Assembly (NCBI RefSeq): GCF_003060825.1
Contig: NZ_CP028922.1
Coordinates: 573,001-637,000 of the forward strand
Direction: 5' to 3'
DNA length: 64,000 nt
Source of the DNA: Paenibacillus sp. CAA11
GTDB taxonomy: Bacteria > Bacillota > Bacilli > Paenibacillales > Paenibacillaceae
Position 1 is the first letter of the stretch. Each line of letters opens with the position of its first letter. Below, piece after piece: positions 8,472-16,550 of this stretch. The notes below the pieces were generated by a model. The model saw only the letters and a program-made list of their open reading frames with translations, had not been told where the DNA came from and did no database searches. Both the position numbers and the translations under genes were made by a program.

Positions 8472-10259
8472 ATGCTGAAATTTCCAAAACCGGATGTGGA
8501 GCAATTTTTCCAAACTTATGTTATTCGCGGATTTGCAGTGACCCCTGATGAGCAGCGCCTCATCTTCAACAGCAACCTGAATGGTGAGCCCAACCTGTGG
8601 GCGATGGATTTGCCGAATACGTATCCTTACCCGCTGACTTATATCGACCAGAGCTCAAGCTTTATCAAGCCAGACCCGAAGGGCCGCTTCATTCTAGCCG
8701 GGTTTGATAACAATGGGGATGAGAACTACCATTTGTATGCCCTGCCGGTTCAAGGCGGAGTTCCTCTGAAGGTTGTGCCGGGCGAGGCGGAGGATAAATT
8801 CGATTTTTGCCACCTGTCTAAAGATGGGGAGCGCCTTTATTATATGACTTCGATCGACAATCCGAACTTCCTGAATGCGCATTGCCGGAACCTGGTCACA
8901 GGGGAAGACAAGCTGCTGCTTAAGGGTGAAGAGACAACGACATTTCTATCCGCAGTAAGCCCGGAAGAGGACCGTTTCGTGTATGCCAAGATGTATGCCA
9001 ATACTCATCAGCTGGCCTACTTGCATACTGGGGATGAGGTTATTGCCTTGTCGCCGGATGCGGAGCAGGTACAGCTGAGTCATGAGTTTATTTTTACAGA
9101 TAACGACACCGTGGTGTACATCACCAATTACGACAGTGAATACGCCTATGTGATGCAGTATTCGCTGGCCGCGCGTGAATTCAAAGCTCTATGTCAGGTG
9201 CCGGGTGAGGATGTTGGGCTGATAAAGTATCACAAAGAATCCGGAACTCTCTATATTTGGACAGATAAAGGAATTGAGAATAAAATGTATGCCTTCCGTC
9301 CTGACGGAGAAGGGCTTCAGGAGATGGAGCTGCCTACGGATATTGTAGGGCAGGCTGTCGTTGCCGAGTCCGGCAACATTTATATTCTGGCCAGAGGGGC
9401 GGTAGATCCGTTTAATATTTACCGTTTTACAGACGGAGCATGGGAAGCGCTGACCAAGAATCAAGTCATCGGTCTGTCTCCCGAGCAGCTCGTATACCCG
9501 GATGTGGTACGTTATCCTTCCTTCGATGGACTGGAGATTGAAGCCTTGCTCTTTAAGGCAAAAGAGGAGAATGCGAACGGTTATACGATCTTTTGGCCGC
9601 ATGGCGGGCCGCAGGCTGCAGAGGGCAAGTTCTTCCGCTCCATGTTCCAGTTCATGCTGGCCCATGGATATAACATCTTCGCTCCAAACTTCCGGGGTAG
9701 CACCGGCTACGGAGCTGAGTTCGTGAAGATGATTGAAGGGGACTGGGGCGAGGGGCCGCGTCTGGACTGCGTTGCCGGGATGGATTGGCTGTTCGATCAG
9801 GGCATCTCCAGCCGTGATAAGCTGTTCATCGTGGGCGGAAGCTATGGCGGCTATATGACGCTGCTGCTGGCTGGCCGTCACCCTGAATATTTCCGGGCAG
9901 CGGTGGATATTTTCGGCCCAAGCAATCTGTTCACCTTCATCGAGTCCGTGCCAGAGGACTGGAAGCCGATTATGGATCAGTGGCTGGGCAATCCGGAGCG
10001 TGACCGCGAGCGCTTGACCAAGGACTCGCCGATTACGTATTTGGATCAGATGGTGAAGCCGATGCTGGTGATTCAAGGAGCGAACGACCCACGGGTCGTC
10101 AAGGCAGAGTCCGATCAGATCGTAGCCGCTTTGCAGGAGCGGAGCGTAGAGGTGGAGTACATCGTTCTGGATGATGAGGGGCACGGCTTCTCCAAGCGGA
10201 AGAACGAAATCCATGTATACCGGAGCATGCTGGAGTTCCTGAACAAGCATCAGGCATGA
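8472..10259 (+). CDS. S9 family peptidase (prolyl oligopeptidase-like)
   Basis: 595 residues with no signal peptide, so probably cytoplasmic. The first ~340 residues read as a WD40/TolB-like beta-propeller, and the last ~250 form an alpha/beta hydrolase. The catalytic serine is in GGSYGGYM, the Asp is likely in GANDPRV and the His in DDEGHGF, all in the expected order. HGGPQ forms the oxyanion-hole segment. The family cleaves short peptides. Strong AAGGAGG site before the ATG. Its TGA overlaps the ATG of the next gene (ATGA), so the two are translationally coupled. Confidence 0.92.
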   Translation: MLKFPKPDVEQFFQTYVIRGFAVTPDEQRLIFNSNLNGEPNLWAMDLPNTYPYPLTYIDQSSSFIKPDPKGRFILAGFDNNGDENYHLYALPVQGGVPLKVVPGEAEDKFDFCHLSKDGERLYYMTSIDNPNFLNAHCRNLVTGEDKLLLKGEETTTFLSAVSPEEDRFVYAKMYANTHQLAYLHTGDEVIALSPDAEQVQLSHEFIFTDNDTVVYITNYDSEYAYVMQYSLAAREFKALCQVPGEDVGLIKYHKESGTLYIWTDKGIENKMYAFRPDGEGLQEMELPTDIVGQAVVAESGNIYILARGAVDPFNIYRFTDGAWEALTKNQVIGLSPEQLVYPDVVRYPSFDGLEIEALLFKAKEENANGYTIFWPHGGPQAAEGKFFRSMFQFMLAHGYNIFAPNFRGSTGYGAEFVKMIEGDWGEGPRLDCVAGMDWLFDQGISSRDKLFIVGGSYGGYMTLLLAGRHPEYFRAAVDIFGPSNLFTFIESVPEDWKPIMDQWLGNPERDRERLTKDSPITYLDQMVKPMLVIQGANDPRVVKAESDQIVAALQERSVEVEYIVLDDEGHGFSKRKNEIHVYRSMLEFLNKHQA

Positions 10260-10897
10260 GGGCAGGCTTCAGAAAGATTGCGCTCATCGGCGGGAGCGGC
10301 AAGGTAGGGCGCTATATTCCGGAATATGCGGCGGCCCAAGGGCTTCAGGTGCGTATGCTGATCAGAAATCCGGCCAAAGTCAGCTATGCGGATTCGCGTA
10401 TTGAACTGATTCAGGGGGATGCGCAGAATCGGGAGTCGCTGCTGGAGACACTTCAAGGCTGTGATGTGGTGGTTAACACCTTGGGGCAGCCGGAAAGGGA
10501 GCCGAATCCGATTTACAGCAAAGTGACTGCAGAGCTTGTCTCGGTTATGCAAGAGCTGGACATACAGAGGTATATGGGTGTAACGGGAGGCTCTCTAACG
10601 CTAGAGGGAGACCGCAAAAGCTTGCTAGACCGCATAGGGGCAAGGATGTTCCGTCTCTTGTATCCCGTTATGATGGAGGATAAGGCACGGGAGGTAAGGG
10701 TTCTGCAAGCGAGTTCGCTCGATTAGACCTTATTCAGACTACCTTTCGTTCAGGAGAAGCCGCCCCTAGGGCGGGTGCGCGTAAGCTTGCATGATCTCCC
10801 AGGCAGAACGATCACCAACTATGATATTGCGGAGTATATTCTCAGACATTTAGATCAGGAGCGGTTTCGGAGAAAGCTACCTTTTATCTCTAATTAA
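10256..10897 (+). pseudogene. NmrA-like NAD(P)-binding oxidoreductase broken by an in-frame amber codon
   Basis: The first 156 residues contain the Rossmann motif GGSGKVGR and read as an atypical SDR/NmrA protein, ending at TAG (10724-10726) just after the residues SSLD. The same frame continues without a break for 56 further codons (starting TLFRLPF) to TAA at 10895-10897. The restored product would be 213 residues, the usual length for this family. The family normally has Trp at this site (DWT-type motif), and one base change TGG to TAG explains the stop. The start overlaps the peptidase stop codon by ATGA. It is either a recent pseudogene, a sequencing error, or a readthrough case. Confidence 0.8.
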
Positions 10898-10909
10898 ACA
10901 TGGAAATCG

Positions 10910-10942
10910 GCAGAGCGTGAGTGAGGCTCTGCTGTTTTTTTT
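10910..10942 (+). terminator. Terminator of the peptidase/oxidoreductase operon
   Basis: GCAGAGC / GCTCTGC stem followed by eight T residues. Confidence 0.85.
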
Positions 10943-11036
10943 ATCAGTAAATAAAAAATGACAATATTAAGTTCAAAGATAGGAGCAGCACTGAAATGAT
11001 GGATATCCTGAGCTGGTTTACTTCTCGGGTCAACTT

Positions 11037-11300
11037 TCATTCTACGCTTGCCCGGAAGGTTAGAAATGTAACAATCATAAGTATCCAAGCGCGTCCAAGC
11101 AGCAGGGGCCCAGCATGATATAGGGTTCCAATGTAAATCACGGCTAAGGTCATAACGACAAATATAATGCTCACCCACAAATAGAGGGGGGAGTTCTTCA
11201 TGGCTAGGATCTTCTTCTCCCGATGTTCCTTGCTGACTATTAGGATGCTTAAAAACTTATGTAAGAATAAGAGACCACCCCCTATAAAAACTAAATGCAC
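11037..11300 (-). CDS. Small two-TM membrane protein of unknown function
   Basis: 87 residues from a GTG start at 11300, with AAGGGGG about 11 bases upstream (a rather long spacing). Two hydrophobic stretches are separated by a basic loop (KEHREKK), which suggests a hairpin-like membrane protein with the loop in the cytoplasm. I do not recognise the family. It lies downstream of nrdDG on the same strand but is separated from it by a terminator and a large inverted repeat, so it is probably transcribed on its own. Confidence 0.55.
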   Translation of the reverse strand: MHLVFIGGGLLFLHKFLSILIVSKEHREKKILAMKNSPLYLWVSIIFVVMTLAVIYIGTLYHAGPLLLGRAWILMIVTFLTFRASVE

Positions 11301-11430
11301 GGTATGTTCATCCCCCTTCAGGCGGTATGTCTATCCTCTCCCATTGGTAATTGCGATATATTCCTTTTGTTTGAACAAAACTCCTTTTATGTAGTGAATG
11401 ATTATCGTAATAAATGATTTATCTCGTAAA

Positions 11431-11523
11431 TATATAGAATGAACTAAAGAAATGAACGGTATAGGACCGTATTAGGCCGTGATAACAGAAAATTCAATGT
11501 AAAACTTTAGTTCATTCTATATA
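11431..11523. repeat. 93-bp element with perfect 19-bp terminal inverted repeats
   Basis: The left arm tatatagaatgaactaaag (11431-11449) is the exact reverse complement of 11505-11523. The 55-bp interior holds a second small stem (ACGGT/ACCGT). It lies in the 377-bp gap between the nrdG terminator and the small membrane gene. It could be a MITE-like remnant, a processed RNA hairpin, or a double operator. No coding capacity. Confidence 0.8.
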
Positions 11524-11598
11524 GAATAATAAAAGCCTTAAAATCAACATGTCATTGGCTAATAACAATATGTGCTGTATATGAAAGGAGTTCATCGC

Positions 11599-11644
11599 AA
11601 AAAACCTCCATTCCTTAGGTCTTAGCCGAAGGAATAGAGGCTTG
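11599..11644 (-). terminator. Terminator of nrdDG
   Basis: On the minus strand, GCCTCTATTCCTT pairs with AAGGAATGGAGG and is followed by TTTTTTGC. It lies about 35 bp past the nrdG stop. Confidence 0.85.
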
Positions 11645-11677
11645 AAATTCAGGTGTAAGCTTCATGAGCGGGAAGCA

Positions 11678-12202
11678 TCAAGAATGGAACGAGTATTTCT
11701 CGGTCCATAGCACGGGCTTGCCTGCTGCTAGGCTGGTATCAATATCAATAATCCGCTGATTGCTGCTGCCGCAGTAGCGCAGGGAAGGGTCGCGCAGTGC
11801 TTCCTCGAAGCGGCCGTCTACTAGAACATTGCAGCGGCGCATCAGTTCAAACTCTGGTGATGCTGTATCCCGGATCAGCTCCTCATAAGTGTAGCCGGTG
11901 TAGATCCATATGGAGACAGGCCCGGCCTTGTCCAGCAGGCGATCGACAAAGGCGCTTACTTCCGGTGCAGAGAAGAAGGGATCTCCGCCGAGGATGCTCA
12001 GTCCGCTAAGCAGCGGATTCGCGGCAATGTCGGCAATGATCTCATCCTGCCTTTGCAGTGTGAACGGTTCGCCATAATTGAAGTTCCAGGTCGCCGGGCT
12101 GAAGCAGCCCTTGCAGCGGTGCCTGCAGCCACTGATGAATATGGCGGCCCTCAGGCCTTCGCCTTCATTGATAGATTCCGGGTAATAGCCGCAGATATTC
12201 AT
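11678..12202 (-). CDS. nrdG: Anaerobic ribonucleotide reductase-activating protein
   Basis: Radical-SAM activase of 174 residues that installs the glycyl radical on NrdD. The [4Fe-4S] motif CxxxCxxC is seen as CRHRCKGC (Cys 26, 30, 33). GGDPFF follows as the SAM-binding GGE-like motif. Its ATG overlaps the nrdD stop by four bases, so translation is coupled and the two make one operon ending in the hairpin at 11599-11644. The presence of nrdDG implies dNTP synthesis without oxygen. Confidence 0.95.
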   Translation of the reverse strand: MNICGYYPESINEGEGLRAAIFISGCRHRCKGCFSPATWNFNYGEPFTLQRQDEIIADIAANPLLSGLSILGGDPFFSAPEVSAFVDRLLDKAGPVSIWIYTGYTYEELIRDTASPEFELMRRCNVLVDGRFEEALRDPSLRYCGSSNQRIIDIDTSLAAGKPVLWTEKYSFHS

Positions 12203-14172
12203 TGAGTATGCTTCACCCGGTCGCGCACCTCGGCTTGCTTGGCACTGTTGAAGCGGGTCTGGAAATCCCCGGTCAAATAACCGGTTACCCGGCGCAAGCG
12301 GCGAATGTGCACGTCTTTCTCATGGGCGCCGCAGGAAGGGCAGGTCGCCCCGATAATGCCTTCATGGCCGCAGGCCGAGCAGCGGTCAATCGGGTGATTG
12401 ATGCTGAAGTAGCTGACCTGTTGTGAGAGGGCATACTGCACTATGTTTAAAAATGCCGCAGGATTGCTGCGGGCATTGCCGTTCAGCTCGATATAAGAGA
12501 TGGCCCCTGCATTGCACAGGTCATGGAAGCGGGCTTCGAGCTGGATTTTGCGGGCTGCTGTGATCGGGTAATACACGGGAATATGGAACGAGTTCGTATA
12601 GTACTCCCGGTCCGTCACTCCCTCAATCGATCCATAGGTTACCCGGTCACGCTTGGTGAACTTCCCGGACAAGCCTTCGGCCGGTGTAGCGAACAAGGTG
12701 ATATTAAGATTAAGCTCCTCGCTCTTGCGGTCACAGTATTCGCGAAGATGAGCAATGACAGCAAAGGCTTTGTCATAGATGGCCGAATCTTCGCCGTGAT
12801 GCTTGCCGTACATGGCCTTCATGCATTCGGCGAGCCCGATGAACCCGATGGACAAGCTTCCGTGCTTCAGCAGGTCTCCAACCTTATCTTCAGGCCCGAG
12901 CTGTTCACCGCCTTCCCAGACTCCTTCCCGCATCATGAAGTCGGATGCCTTGGCCTTCTGGGCAGCCTGAATCCGGAAGCGGTGAAGAAGTCCCTCCAGG
13001 GCAATCTCCAGATAATGACTCAGAGCGCGATAGAAGCCTTTCTCGTCCGCAGTCTTGCGGCGGCCTAAGGCGATGCCGTGCTCAAGACCCAGCTTGACCA
13101 AATTAAGCGTATTAAAGGACAAGTTTCCTTTGCCGGACAGATGATTCCGCCCGAATCGGTCGCTCAGCACGCGTGTCCGGCAGCCCATGGTAGCGAACTC
13201 GGTATCCGGGTCAGCCGGATTGTAGTACTGCAGGTTCAGCGGCGCATCCAGGTTCGCAAAGTTCGGATACAGACGGCGGGCCGAGCACTCCGCGGCCTTG
13301 AGGAACAAGTGGTAGTTCGGCTCACCTGGTGCCTGGTTGATACCCTGCTTGCATTTGAAAATCTGAATCGGGAAGATCGGCGTCTCTCCGCTGCCAAGTC
13401 CGCGCATCGTCGCGGTCAGCAGGGAGTCGATAACCAGTTGCCCTTCAGGCGAGGTGCATGTGCCGTAATTAATGCTGGTGAACGGAATTTGCCCCCCGGC
13501 CCGGCTGGACATCGTATTCAGGTTGTGGATCAGACTCTCGGCTCCCTGCAAGGTCTCGATTTCCGTCTCCTTAAGAGCATATCGGAAGGTCTTCGGATAG
13601 CGTTCCTTGAGGTCGGTACGGCTCATGGAGATGTCGCCGAGATCTGTTTGTGGATGCTCTTCGAAATAATCCAGTCCTTTACGGAAGTACTTCGCGAAGG
13701 ATTTGGCTACATATGGGGCGAGGTCATGGTCCAGCTTGTTGGAGGAAACCCCGCCATATTGGGAATTTTGCTGGGACTGAAAAATGATTGCAACCAGAGC
13801 CATCGCCGTCATGATGGAATTCGGCGGGCGGACACTGCCGTTACCGGTATTGAAGCCCTCCCGGAGCAGCTTGTCGAATGGGATAAAGATGCAGTTGGTT
13901 GTCCCAATTGCATATTGATCCAGGTCGTGAACGTACACGTAGTTGTCGTCGATCGCACTTACGACAGGCTGCGGCATAATAAAATGCTTTGCGTACCATT
14001 TCGCGTATTCGCTCCCGAATTTGCTCATCTTGCCAGAGAAGCTTTCCCCGTTCAAATTGGCATTTTCCCGCAAGAGTTCCAGGTCACGGCTGTCGATAAT
14101 GTCTTCACCCAACTTCATGATCTCACCCAGCATTTGCTCCTCATTGTTGTAGGCATAATTTTTCAGCGCCAT
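12199..14172 (-). CDS. nrdD: Anaerobic (class III) ribonucleoside-triphosphate reductase
   Basis: 657 residues from the ATG at 14172, nine bases after AAAGGGG; a GTG two codons upstream sits too close to the ribosome site. The enzyme makes dNTPs from NTPs using a glycyl radical. The C-terminus shows the zinc site CSACG...CPSCG, followed by RRVTGYL with the radical glycine at about residue 631. No N-terminal ATP-cone is evident, since the sequence enters the catalytic domain quickly. Upstream tandem NrdR boxes indicate control by dNTP status. Confidence 0.95.
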   Translation of the reverse strand: MALKNYAYNNEEQMLGEIMKLGEDIIDSRDLELLRENANLNGESFSGKMSKFGSEYAKWYAKHFIMPQPVVSAIDDNYVYVHDLDQYAIGTTNCIFIPFDKLLREGFNTGNGSVRPPNSIMTAMALVAIIFQSQQNSQYGGVSSNKLDHDLAPYVAKSFAKYFRKGLDYFEEHPQTDLGDISMSRTDLKERYPKTFRYALKETEIETLQGAESLIHNLNTMSSRAGGQIPFTSINYGTCTSPEGQLVIDSLLTATMRGLGSGETPIFPIQIFKCKQGINQAPGEPNYHLFLKAAECSARRLYPNFANLDAPLNLQYYNPADPDTEFATMGCRTRVLSDRFGRNHLSGKGNLSFNTLNLVKLGLEHGIALGRRKTADEKGFYRALSHYLEIALEGLLHRFRIQAAQKAKASDFMMREGVWEGGEQLGPEDKVGDLLKHGSLSIGFIGLAECMKAMYGKHHGEDSAIYDKAFAVIAHLREYCDRKSEELNLNITLFATPAEGLSGKFTKRDRVTYGSIEGVTDREYYTNSFHIPVYYPITAARKIQLEARFHDLCNAGAISYIELNGNARSNPAAFLNIVQYALSQQVSYFSINHPIDRCSACGHEGIIGATCPSCGAHEKDVHIRRLRRVTGYLTGDFQTRFNSAKQAEVRDRVKHTQ

Positions 14173-14340
14173 CGTCACATTCCCCTTTCCATATCTAGGC
14201 CAAACGGCCGCAAAAAATCATACATCCCTGGCAGGAATGTATAGGTATATTGCTGACAGAACCACGCTGCATTCCGTCGATTTTGTTATTCAAAGCCAAG
14301 CCGCTGCAAAAACCGTGAATAGTGTCTAATTACCATTTAT

Positions 14341-14388
14341 TCACTATATGTCGGTCGTTGATTATGACACTACTACAATATATAGTGT
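14341..14388 (-). promoter_or_regulatory. Tandem NrdR boxes upstream of nrdD
   Basis: Box 1 (14341-14356) contains CACTATAT. Box 2 (14373-14388) reads TACAATATATAGTGT on the plus strand and fits the NrdR consensus ACACTATATATAGTGT at about 13 of 16 positions. The boxes start 32 bp apart, about three helical turns, as is usual for NrdR pairs. They lie about 170 bp before the start codon, so the promoter is likely within or just after them. Confidence 0.75.
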
Positions 14389-14621
14389 TTTGTAAATGAG
14401 GAAAATCGTACAATCCCCCTTCTTGAGGAAGAGGAAAACCCGGGTCGCCTTGTCCTGCTTGTCCTGCGGGAAAATGTGAATTTTTGTGGCGAAAGCTGTC
14501 CTAAGGGTCGGTTTCAGTTGTGGCTTAGAGGAGGTGCACCAACCGTTCATTTTGGAAACGAGAGAAGAGGCTGGTACAATAGAAGGAGACTCTATATTTG
14601 GCTGGAAAGGGGAAGGGTAAG

Positions 14622-14921
14622 ATGGCTATTGCAGAGGTAACAGTGATCCCGATAGGAACGGGATCTACAAGCTTAAGCTCCTATGTGGCACACATGCAGC
14701 GGGTCTTGTCAGGGCTTGAGGGAATCAGCTACGAGCTGACCTCGATGAGCACGATCATTGAGGGGCCACTGGACCGGATCTTCGCTGCCATTACGGCACT
14801 TCATGAAGCGCCGTTTCATGAAGGAGCTCAGCGGGTATCCACTTCGGTGAAGATAGATGACCGCAGGGATAAAGCGGGCTCGTCCGAGCAGAAGCTTCGG
14901 TCTGTTCGTGAGAAGCTGTGA
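14622..14921 (+). CDS. MTH1187/YqgV family thiamine-binding protein
   Basis: About 99 residues from the ATG at 14622, which follows GGGGAAGGG; a TTG eight codons upstream would leave no ribosome site. The DUF77 ferredoxin-like fold is recognised from AIAEVTVIPIGTGSTSLSSY at the start and the central YELTSMSTIIEG stretch. Family members bind thiamine or its phosphates and form tetramers. The physiological role is unclear. No thiamine biosynthesis or transport gene and no TPP riboswitch is adjacent. Confidence 0.85.
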   Translation: MAIAEVTVIPIGTGSTSLSSYVAHMQRVLSGLEGISYELTSMSTIIEGPLDRIFAAITALHEAPFHEGAQRVSTSVKIDDRRDKAGSSEQKLRSVREKL

Positions 14922-14956
14922 GCAGCCTGTTAGTATGCGCTGGAAGAGAATCATGC

Positions 14957-15023
14957 GGTTATTTCGGGGTTGCATAATTTTAAAATCGGAGTATAATATT
15001 TTTTGTTTGACGCCGAAATAACC
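14957..15023. repeat. 11-bp perfect inverted repeat bracketing the tRNA-Thr promoter
   Basis: GGTTATTTCGG (14957-14967) and CCGAAATAACC (15013-15023) are exact reverse complements. They flank the promoter at 14970-14997. The right arm ends one base before the tRNA. It could be a paired operator or a leader hairpin. Confidence 0.7.
14970..14997 (+). promoter_or_regulatory. Promoter of tRNA-Thr
   Basis: TTGCAT (14970-14975), 16-bp spacer, TATAAT (14992-14997). Expected transcription start at about 15004, 20 bp before the mature tRNA. Confidence 0.75.
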
Positions 15024-15024
15024 T

Positions 15025-15096
15025 GCTGGTGTAGCTCAGGGGTAGAGCAACGCACTCGTAATGCGTAGGCCGGGGGTTCAATTCCCTTCACCAGCA
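15025..15096 (+). tRNA. tRNA-Thr (anticodon CGT)
   Basis: A full cloverleaf can be drawn: acceptor GCTGGTG/CACCAGC, D-arm GCTC...GAGC, anticodon stem ACGCA/TGCGT with loop CTCGTAA (anticodon CGT, reads ACG), and T-loop TTCAATT. The discriminator base is A and no CCA is encoded. It is a single tRNA gene followed by its own terminator. Confidence 0.95.
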
Positions 15097-15113
15097 TCCT
15101 TACCAAGCAAATA

Positions 15114-15155
15114 AGACGCGAGCTTCCGGACTTTATGGAATCGCGTCTTTTTATT
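15114..15155 (+). terminator. Terminator of the tRNA-Thr gene
   Basis: AGACGCGA...TCGCGTCT stem with inner TTCC/GGAA pairing, followed by TTTTTATTT. Confidence 0.85.
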
Positions 15156-15181
15156 TGGTTTCACTTATTATAGAGAGTAAT

Positions 15182-15674
15182 TCACTTTAAAATAAAATCA
15201 CCAGAACCCTTATACTTATTTAGCTTAGGGTTCCAGGTGAAGACCCCTTCGGCAGCATTCCATCCAACCTCGGGTTTGTAGTTTTTCCAATATTGATCTA
15301 CTCTGCCTTTCTTGTCAATTTGAACATCGATATCTCCCGTTAGATCCAGAACCTTAGTTAGAGTCCCATTCTTAAGTCTGTAAGCATACAGCTGCGTATT
15401 TGATAGCAAGTAGGTTCCGATGAGAGCAACATGCTTTTCCTTGCTGGTCACCGAATATATCTTCATGCTTACTTCATCAAAATAATCACTATTGAGACCT
15501 GTATCAATAAGTACTACGTATCCTTTGGAATTAATCAGATAAAAGTTGCCTGATTCCGTCAGAATAAAGGATTCTTTCTTCTTGTCATCGTTAATGTCGT
15601 CTGTCTTAACAAGCTTAACAACTTCATTAGGGTATTTGGCTGCAAGGATATCTTGTGGTGACTTAGCTTTTCAT
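15182..15674 (-). pseudogene. Hypothetical gene frameshifted in an A-run right after its start codon
   Basis: The minus-strand frame is open from about 15669 down to TAA at 15182, well beyond the apparent 94-residue product starting at 15466. At the 5' end a good GGAGG (15681-15685) and ATG (15674) are present, but the sequence ATGAAAAGC puts the ATG one base out of frame and gives a stop after three codons. Removing one A from the AAAA run restores a 163-residue protein beginning MKAKSPQDILAAKYPNE. The product has no signal peptide, is lysine-rich, and matches no family I know. It is a one-base insertion mutation, a sequencing error, or a slippage switch. Confidence 0.7.
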
Positions 15675-15740
15675 AGGACACCTCCAATAAATTGATACAA
15701 TGGTACCATTAATTGGGCCCAAATGAGAAGATGGACATGT

Positions 15741-15977
15741 CTATGACTTGGTTTGACGCCTATTCTTTATCTTCTTTTCAATATAATTGATTAAACTAAA
15801 AATCATCATAATCAAGGCTACTGAAACTACAAAGTTAATAACCAGTTTTAATATATTCTCAAATGAAAATATAGAATTTTGGGTGTTGTACCGAAAAACG
15901 GCTAATCTCTCGTAAGTTAAATTTCCGATTAAATTCCCAATGAAAAACGCAATAATGAGTTTCCAAATATTATTCAT
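15741..15977 (-). CDS. Small two-TM membrane protein
   Basis: 78 residues from the ATG at 15977 (MNNIWKL...), eight bases after GGAGG; the ATG five codons upstream would include that site. Two hydrophobic segments (about 5-20 and 43-65) are followed by a lysine/arginine-rich tail (EKKIKNRRQTKS), placing the C-terminus inside the cell. Family unknown. It is AT-rich like its broken neighbour downstream, and both may belong to the same accessory stretch. Confidence 0.6.
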   Translation of the reverse strand: MNNIWKLIIAFFIGNLIGNLTYERLAVFRYNTQNSIFSFENILKLVINFVVSVALIMMIFSLINYIEKKIKNRRQTKS

Positions 15978-16150
15978 CGTTGTGGCCTCCATTGCATAAT
16001 AGCAAAAGCCTATGGATCTATTGAAGTCATATAAGCTTCGAGGAATGGGATTCGAAGGACAGAAAGGGGAGCTTGCTACCTAACATGAATATAACCAAAG
16101 AAAGCTGCAGACAATCAACGAATGCCAACTGGAAGGTTAGATCTAGGATG

Positions 16151-16190
16151 AGCGCGATGATCTCGATTGCGAGTGAAATCGCGCTTTTTT
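16151..16190 (+). terminator. Orphan terminator (plus strand)
   Basis: AGCGCGAT...ATCGCGCT stem followed by TTTTTT on the plus strand. No plus-strand gene ends nearby, so it may close a short untranslated RNA from about 16030 or catch tRNA readthrough. Confidence 0.65.
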
Positions 16191-16238
16191 GGGTATGCGG
16201 ACACCGCGCTAAATGGGGTGAGAAGCCTCTTCCTGCTC

Positions 16239-16349
16239 CTATAAATTATGTATGGCATAGGTTAAGAAGGAATACATCCCCCAGAATAATAGCGCTATAG
16301 CAGCGATGACTCCGAACACAAACCATCCGACGAATTTTTTACCGTTCAC
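16239..16349 (-). CDS. 36-residue single-TM peptide
   Basis: Short frame starting at GTG 16349, preceded by AAAGGAGAG with normal spacing and ending at TAG 16239. It reads MNGKKFVGWFVFGV... with one hydrophobic helix (about 6-23), a lysine pair at the N-terminus and an aromatic tail. The strong ribosome site and clean membrane-helix pattern argue that it is translated. Small peptides of this kind often act in sporulation or bind membrane complexes, but I cannot assign a role. Confidence 0.6.
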   Translation of the reverse strand: MNGKKFVGWFVFGVIAAIALLFWGMYSFLTYAIHNL

Positions 16350-16472
16350 AAGATACTCTCCTTTAGGACAAAGATCAGCATTACAGCTGTTCAGATACCA
16401 CAATAACACAGATTTGCTGGAAAAATAAAATTCTAAGGGCGAGCCAGGCGGTGGCCCTCTCGCTAAAACTTT

Positions 16473-16514
16473 AATAAAGCACGGACTCTCTAGGCCGAGA
16501 ATCCGTGCTTTATT
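16473..16514. terminator. Symmetric terminator hairpin after the Sm-like gene
   Basis: Perfect 13-bp arms AATAAAGCACGGA / TCCGTGCTTTATT with an inner GAGA/TCTC stem. It lies about 37 bp past the stop of the minus-strand gene at 16551. Confidence 0.7.
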
Positions 16515-16550
16515 AGAATGATTGCGGCCGCAGTCTTATACGGTTAAGCG

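Noticed and set aside
9189-10250. 353-codon minus-strand frame opposite the S9 peptidase
   Set aside because: Shadow of the peptidase; no recognisable motif and no start signal.
13078-14244. 388-codon plus-strand open frame opposite nrdD
   Set aside because: Antisense shadow of a conserved gene; composition follows nrdD codon structure, with no domain and no ribosome site.
14362-14550. 62-codon minus-strand frame upstream of nrdD
   Set aside because: It runs into the NrdR boxes and has no ribosome site; the region is regulatory.
16073-16300. 75-codon plus-strand frame
   Set aside because: Crosses a strong terminator and overlaps the 36-residue minus-strand peptide; no convincing ribosome site.
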